Below the pieces are notes generated by a model, which ran no database searches, was not told the origin of the DNA, and was given only the letters and a program-made list of their open reading frames with translations. This document shows, piece after piece, positions 23,555 to 26,212 of a stretch of 26,212 nt of DNA. The stretch is from NCBI GenBank assembly GCA_039584255.1, contig JBDGYE010000033.1, forward strand, positions 1 to 26,212, given 5' to 3'. The position numbers and the translations under genes were made by a program. The stretch is from JBDGYE01 sp039584255. Its GTDB lineage: Bacteria > Gemmatimonadota > Gemmatimonadetes > Palauibacterales > Palauibacteraceae. The stretch's first letter is position 1. Every line of letters begins with the position of its first letter.

Positions 23555-24071
23555 TCACCTAGCGGGGAATGACACTCGAAGCGCCAGGTGTCCTTGCCCG
23601 TGTGCCGTGATGGCCAGTTCGAGGTCAGCGACCGGCACCTCGACCCATCGCTCTACTCTCACCATGCAGCCTATGCCAGCGCCCAAGGGAGTCCCCAGCC
23701 CTGCGGAGGCTGCCCAGACGTACGGATTGCAGACGCTCGTATCGTCTGCCTCTTTGGCTGAGCCCCAGATGATGACACTACCCTATTCCAGCGCCCACGA
23801 GGGTACGACGTTTGTGTCCGCGGTTGACCTCAAGCCGGGCAAGCAATTCAAGGGGAATCCTCGCCTGCGTGCCAAGCAAGCTGTCTGGTTCTTCAACTTC
23901 CACGTTCAGGTACCCGCTTCTCCAATCCACGACAGCGCCAACGACTTTGTCCGGCTGTGGGGGCAAGGCCGTAACTCGGACCCGGTCTCCGTCCTTCAGA
24001 GGAGCCTGGGCAGGAAGCGCCGTAGGAAGCAGAACCCAAGTGAGAAGAGGCAGGAACAGTCGTGTGCTCAT
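23555..24071 (-). pseudogene. Secreted protein of a Gemmatimonadota-like family, single frameshift
   Basis: ATG 24071 follows the SD AGGGGGT and encodes a signal peptide (MSTRLFLPLLTWVLLPTALP, then AQ) and a beta-rich segment with LKDGDRVRVTA and LEVNRGHKRRTLVGAGIG, then stops at TAG 23780-23778. Shifting by one base in the G-run at 23781-23783 restores an open frame: GSVIIWGSAKEADDTS, then PLGAGIGCMVRVERWVEVPV and a stop at 23557-23555. The restored product (about 171 residues) has the full layout I recall for this family: leader, beta region, glycine-rich membrane-like segment and ERW-EVP tail. So this is either a recent pseudogene or a base-call error. Function unknown. Confidence 0.75.
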
Positions 24072-24197
24072 TATGCAACCCCCTGATACCGACGCCACGT
24101 CTGGCGAGGGGGAAGACAAGTCTCAATCTAAGCCCGAGTGTTAGCTGTGGCTCACCTCTCCATTATTCGAGCGGCCTCTGGCGAGCCAGCAAGCGAA

Positions 24198-24221
24198 AGC
24201 GCCCGGCGTGAACCGGGCGCT
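24198..24221 (-). terminator. Hairpin element B, terminator-like
   Basis: A perfect 9-bp stem AGCGCCCGG/CCGGGCGCT with loop CGTGAA is identical to element E. On the minus strand it lies 16 nt after the stop of the NTF2-like gene and is followed by TTTCGCTTGCT, a partial U-tract, so it probably terminates that gene. Confidence 0.65.
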
Positions 24222-24237
24222 CCCAAGAAGGCGAACC

Positions 24238-24753
24238 TTATTGGCCCTCTGGTTCTGACGGGAACTGGAACTCGACGCCAAGTTGGTCCAGTAACCCACC
24301 GCCGTCGTAGTAGTCCCTGTTAAGGGAGATCTTTCCATCGCGGAAGTGAAGGATGCTCATGCCCCGAACGGAAAAGCTCTTACCCGTGGCTGGCATCAAA
24401 TCCGGAATGGCACCCGTCTGTGTGCCGCTCCAGACCCACTGGACGGCCGCTCGGTCGGGAGTCACGAGGCTCTCGCCCCACTCGACCTTAGTGTCAGGCG
24501 CCCAACTGAAGAACGCCTCGATAGACGCCCTAATCTCTTCTCTGCCGCTACTCATACTTTGAAAGGGAACGTCTTCGTAGACGCCGTCTTCCGCGAAGAT
24601 TGAGTCAACCAATGACACATCCCCAGAGGACCATATCTCCTGAAAACCAGCGAGCAGCTGTTCAGCCTGGGCAGTGCTCGGCTCTTGCGGCAGGCACGGA
24701 GCGGCAAGCACTAGCAGACACACGAGGGCCAGCGTCGCGGACCGGGTGTTCAT
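24238..24753 (-). CDS. Secreted NTF2-like (SnoaL/ketosteroid isomerase-type) protein
   Basis: The 171-residue protein has a signal peptide (MNTRSATLALVCLLVLAAPC) and an NTF2 fold: LLAGFQEIWSSGDVSLVDSI, FAEDGVYEDVPFQSMSSGRE, IRASIEAFFSWAPDTKVEWG, then strands AAVQWVWSGTQTG and SVRGMSILHFRDGKI with the C-terminal SLNRDYYDGGGLLDQLG. This order is typical of SnoaL-like polyketide cyclase or isomerase-like proteins; a catalytic role is not certain. ATG 24753 is chosen over an earlier in-frame ATG because AGGAGGTG lies about 6 nt upstream and the signal peptide begins there. It stands alone on the minus strand, bounded downstream by element B. It is unrelated in close sequence to the NTF2-like lipoprotein at 12056. 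Confidence 0.88.
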   Translation of the reverse strand: MNTRSATLALVCLLVLAAPCLPQEPSTAQAEQLLAGFQEIWSSGDVSLVDSIFAEDGVYEDVPFQSMSSGREEIRASIEAFFSWAPDTKVEWGESLVTPDRAAVQWVWSGTQTGAIPDLMPATGKSFSVRGMSILHFRDGKISLNRDYYDGGGLLDQLGVEFQFPSEPEGQ

Positions 24754-24856
24754 ACGACACCTCCTGGAACGAGGGAACACGACTACCAGGAGGGGGTCCG
24801 GCAGGAACGTCTCTTGATTATGCGGTTTGCAGCCTCGCCGAGAGTATAGCAGCCCG

Positions 24857-24918
24857 CCCGCCGCCGTGCGAGCAAAGCGAAGCGCCTGACTGATTCCGAA
24901 CAGGGTTAGTGCGTCAGG
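24857..24918 (-). repeat. Hairpin element C, diverged
   Basis: The left 30 nt (24857-24886; contains GCCGTGCGAGCA and GCGAAGCGCC) match element E's left flank except for one extra A. The hairpin arms differ: CCTGAC (24885-24890) and GTCAGG (24913-24918). It lies 3' of the sigma factor gene on the minus strand and may terminate it. Confidence 0.6.
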
Positions 24919-24955
24919 GGTATTCCAACATGCCGTGGTGTTATTTGGGGGAACG

Positions 24956-24970
24956 AAAGCCCCCGGCGTG
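24956..24970 (-). repeat. Hairpin element D, half copy
   Basis: AAAGCCCCCGGCGTG resembles the left arm and loop of element B (AAAGCGCCCGGCGTG), with one change, but no right arm follows. Instead GGGGG (24947-24951) can pair with its CCCCC. It is placed 10 nt beyond the sigma factor stop. Confidence 0.45.
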
Positions 24971-24980
24971 TGTGTGCGTC

Positions 24981-25844
24981 TCAGGCGGAAGCAATCCAGA
25001 ACCCTTCAAGCACCTCCCTGTGCTGGGAGTTCCGCAGCTTGTCGAAAGCCCGGTTGCGGATCTGACGAATGCGCTCCCTGGTGACACCAAGGAGCGACCC
25101 GATCTGCTCGAGCGTCATCTCCTCGCCGTCGTCCAGCCCGTAGTACAGGACCAGAATCTTCCGCTCGCGCTGGGTAAGGTACTTGTCGAACAACTTCTCG
25201 AGAAACTCACGCCGCGCCTGGGACTCGACATCGACCTCGATATCCGCCTCGTGCGCTCCCGAGAATCGGTCTCCGAAGGAAGCGCTGTCGCGGTCGGACT
25301 TGTCCAGCGGCGCATCAAGGCTCAGCTCGGCCGAAGCGACCCGGCGAAGCGCCCGGACCGTCTCGACCGGCTCCTGCACCTCGTTGGCGATCTCCCAGTC
25401 CGCGGGCGATCGTCCCAGCTTCTGCGTCAGGGCCGTCTCGGTTCGCGACATCTTGACCAGATTGGAGTTCTGGTTCAGCGGGATGCGAACCGCGCGCGTC
25501 TGCTCCGCCAGGGCCTGCAGGACGGTCTGCCGGATCCACCACACGGCGTAGGAGATGAACTTCACGCCCCTGTCTGGATCGAACTTCTTGACCGCCTTGA
25601 GCAGCCCCTCGTTCCCAATGCAGACGAGCTCCGCCAGGTTGAGGCCCCTTCCCTGGTACTTCTTCACATACGAGATCACGAAGCGCAGGTTCGCCGTGAC
25701 CAGGCGCTCCGCGGCCGGCCGATCGCCCGCACGCGCACGGCGAGCGATCTCCCGCTCCTCCTGCGGGTCCTCGATGAGCGGATACCGCTCCACGTCCTGG
25801 AGGTACTGGTCGAACGACTCGAGAGCTTGAGAGTCGAAGAACAT
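24981..25844 (-). CDS. RpoD/SigA-family RNA polymerase sigma factor (short, group 2-like)
   Basis: The 287-residue sigma-70 protein has region 1.2 (SFDQYLQDVERYPLIEDPQE), region 2 (LVTANLRFVISYVKKYQGRG, GNEGLLKAVKKFDPDRGVKF, SYAVWWIRQTVLQAL; about 48-120), region 3 (about 125-205, ALTQKLGRSPADWEIANEV) and region 4 (LTQRERKILVLYYGLDDGEE, then LEQIGSLLGVTRERIRQIRN). It lacks the long region 1.1 and the non-conserved insert of primary sigma factors, so it could be an alternative sigma or the compact primary type of this lineage. ATG 25844 begins the conserved MFFDSQALESF; an in-frame start 57 nt upstream adds a basic, unconserved extension. It is preceded by a 368-nt gene-free region and followed by elements D and C. 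Confidence 0.93.
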   Translation of the reverse strand: MFFDSQALESFDQYLQDVERYPLIEDPQEEREIARRARAGDRPAAERLVTANLRFVISYVKKYQGRGLNLAELVCIGNEGLLKAVKKFDPDRGVKFISYAVWWIRQTVLQALAEQTRAVRIPLNQNSNLVKMSRTETALTQKLGRSPADWEIANEVQEPVETVRALRRVASAELSLDAPLDKSDRDSASFGDRFSGAHEADIEVDVESQARREFLEKLFDKYLTQRERKILVLYYGLDDGEEMTLEQIGSLLGVTRERIRQIRNRAFDKLRNSQHREVLEGFWIASA

Positions 25845-26081
25845 ATCTTTCCCGCCGAGTCTGTGTCCCGGACGAAAAGAACGAGTCGGCCTGCCTACCA
25901 TCCGTTATGTACCCTTGCGTCGGTCATTCGGGCCGTTGCCCACCGCGCCGGGGCCACGCCCCTGCAAGACGAGTCCTGCCGCGCGCGAGCTGGACCTGTC
26001 CGAAGCGACCTGCCACCTGTCCCATGGGAGAAGGTTCCCATCCTTCCCATCGCGTCCGGCCGCACGGTTTCAGCCGTCCCA

Positions 26082-26128
26082 CCCGCCGCCGTGCGAGCAA
26101 GCGAAGCGCCCGGCGTGAACCGGGCGCT
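26082..26128. repeat. Hairpin element E
   Basis: The left flank 26082-26110 is nearly identical to element C. Then comes the perfect 9-bp stem AGCGCCCGG/CCGGGCGCT with loop CGTGAA (26105-26128), identical to element B. By orientation it would terminate a minus-strand gene lying to the right of the window. Confidence 0.65.
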
Positions 26129-26160
26129 GGGGCAGAGGTCCTATGCAGGAGGAGGTGATC

Positions 26161-26208
26161 GTGACGGCATTTGTGCGCAAGAGGGCGGCTGGGATCGAAC
26201 CGCCATAG
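26161..26208 (+). CDS. Very short ORF with a near-perfect ribosome binding site
   Basis: The GTG at 26161 is preceded by AGGAGGAGGTGATC (26147-26160), which contains the full complement of a bacterial 16S 3' end, AGGAGGTGATC. The frame encodes only 15 residues (MTAFVRKRAAGIEPP) before TAG at 26206. It could be a leader peptide, a truncated gene start or chance. Part of it overlaps a sequence that resembles an antisense tRNA T-arm without proper pairing. No function is proposed. Confidence 0.25.
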   Translation: MTAFVRKRAAGIEPP

Positions 26209-26212
26209 CTTC

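Larger units (their letters stand above)
25845..26212. other. Region upstream of the sigma factor gene to window end
   Basis: No long gene is supported. It presumably contains the sigma factor promoter on the minus strand, but I see no convincing -35/-10 pair. Near-tandem ATGGGAA-GG-ATGGGAA (minus strand, plus positions about 26035-26051), hairpin element E (26082-26128) and a tiny plus-strand ORF at 26161 are the recognisable items. Confidence 0.5.

Noticed and set aside
23607..24086. 159-codon plus-strand ORF
   Set aside because: It is antisense to the frameshifted secreted-protein gene, has no SD and shows no recognisable domain.
26182..26212. tRNA fragment or att copy on the minus strand (GGTTCGATCCCAGCC)
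   Set aside because: The flanking 5-nt arms GGCGG and CCAGC do not pair, and the sequence does not match the 3' half of tRNA-Arg(CCG).

Overview
This is a high-GC bacterial chromosome segment, most likely from Gemmatimonadota or a close relative. That assignment is inference. It rests on protein style: an Ig-like/LVIVD-repeat lipoprotein, a secreted 'LKDGDRVRV' type protein ending in an ERW-EVP motif that I associate with that phylum, a short RpoD/SigA-type sigma factor, and the abundance of small secreted or lipoprotein NTF2-like proteins. No 16S or ribosomal protein gene is present to settle it.

Layout. Bases 45-7805 (+) hold seven closely spaced genes: a sodium-dependent NSS transporter, an Ig/LVIVD lipoprotein, a flavin reductase-like protein, a HExxH metallopeptidase, an M50/CBS site-2 protease, endonuclease III (nth) and epoxyqueuosine reductase (queG). 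A strong hairpin separates queG from the convergent doxX and fxsA-like membrane genes (-). From 20551 down to 9107 (-) lie ten genes with gaps of at most 30 nt and several 1-11 nt overlaps, so they probably form one operon. In transcription order these are a GlcD-GlcE fusion, a matrixin-like protease, a PduO-type cobalamin adenosyltransferase, a HEAT-repeat protein, an HD-GYP protein, an alpha/beta hydrolase, an NTF2-like lipoprotein, GlcF, an FAD/NAD(P) ferredoxin reductase-type enzyme and a DUF59/MIP18 Fe-S assembly factor. Glycolate oxidase is thus encoded by the first and eighth genes of one unit, with an Fe-S maturation factor at its end.

Bases 20613-21910 (+) are an RNA region. A near-consensus promoter (TTGACA-17 nt-TAGCAT) drives an about 160-nt strongly structured leader or small RNA. 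It ends in an intrinsic terminator whose 5' arm can alternatively pair with the RNA's own 5' end. Nine tRNA genes follow: Asn-GTT, Phe-GAA, Trp-CCA, Thr-GGT, Arg-TCT, Glu-TTC, Ala-GGC, Lys-CTT and Arg-CCG. None encodes CCA. A terminator closes the array.

Right of the tRNAs the character changes. A tyrosine recombinase sits 128 nt after tRNA-Arg(CCG), followed by an AT-rich array of GAATATTC palindromes, a frameshifted secreted-protein gene, an NTF2-like secreted protein and a sigma-70 factor. Five related hairpin or half-hairpin elements (core GCGAAGCGCCCGGCGTG) occur only in this part. Four of them lie directly 3' of minus-strand genes, so they look like a lineage-specific terminator/REP family. 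The tRNA/integrase junction suggests an integrated element or its remnant, but no second att copy was found in the window.

The most interesting items are the attenuator-like RNA ahead of the tRNA array, the pair of adjacent genes (HEAT and HD-GYP) that seem to share an N-terminal module, the hairpin family, and the split glycolate oxidase operon.
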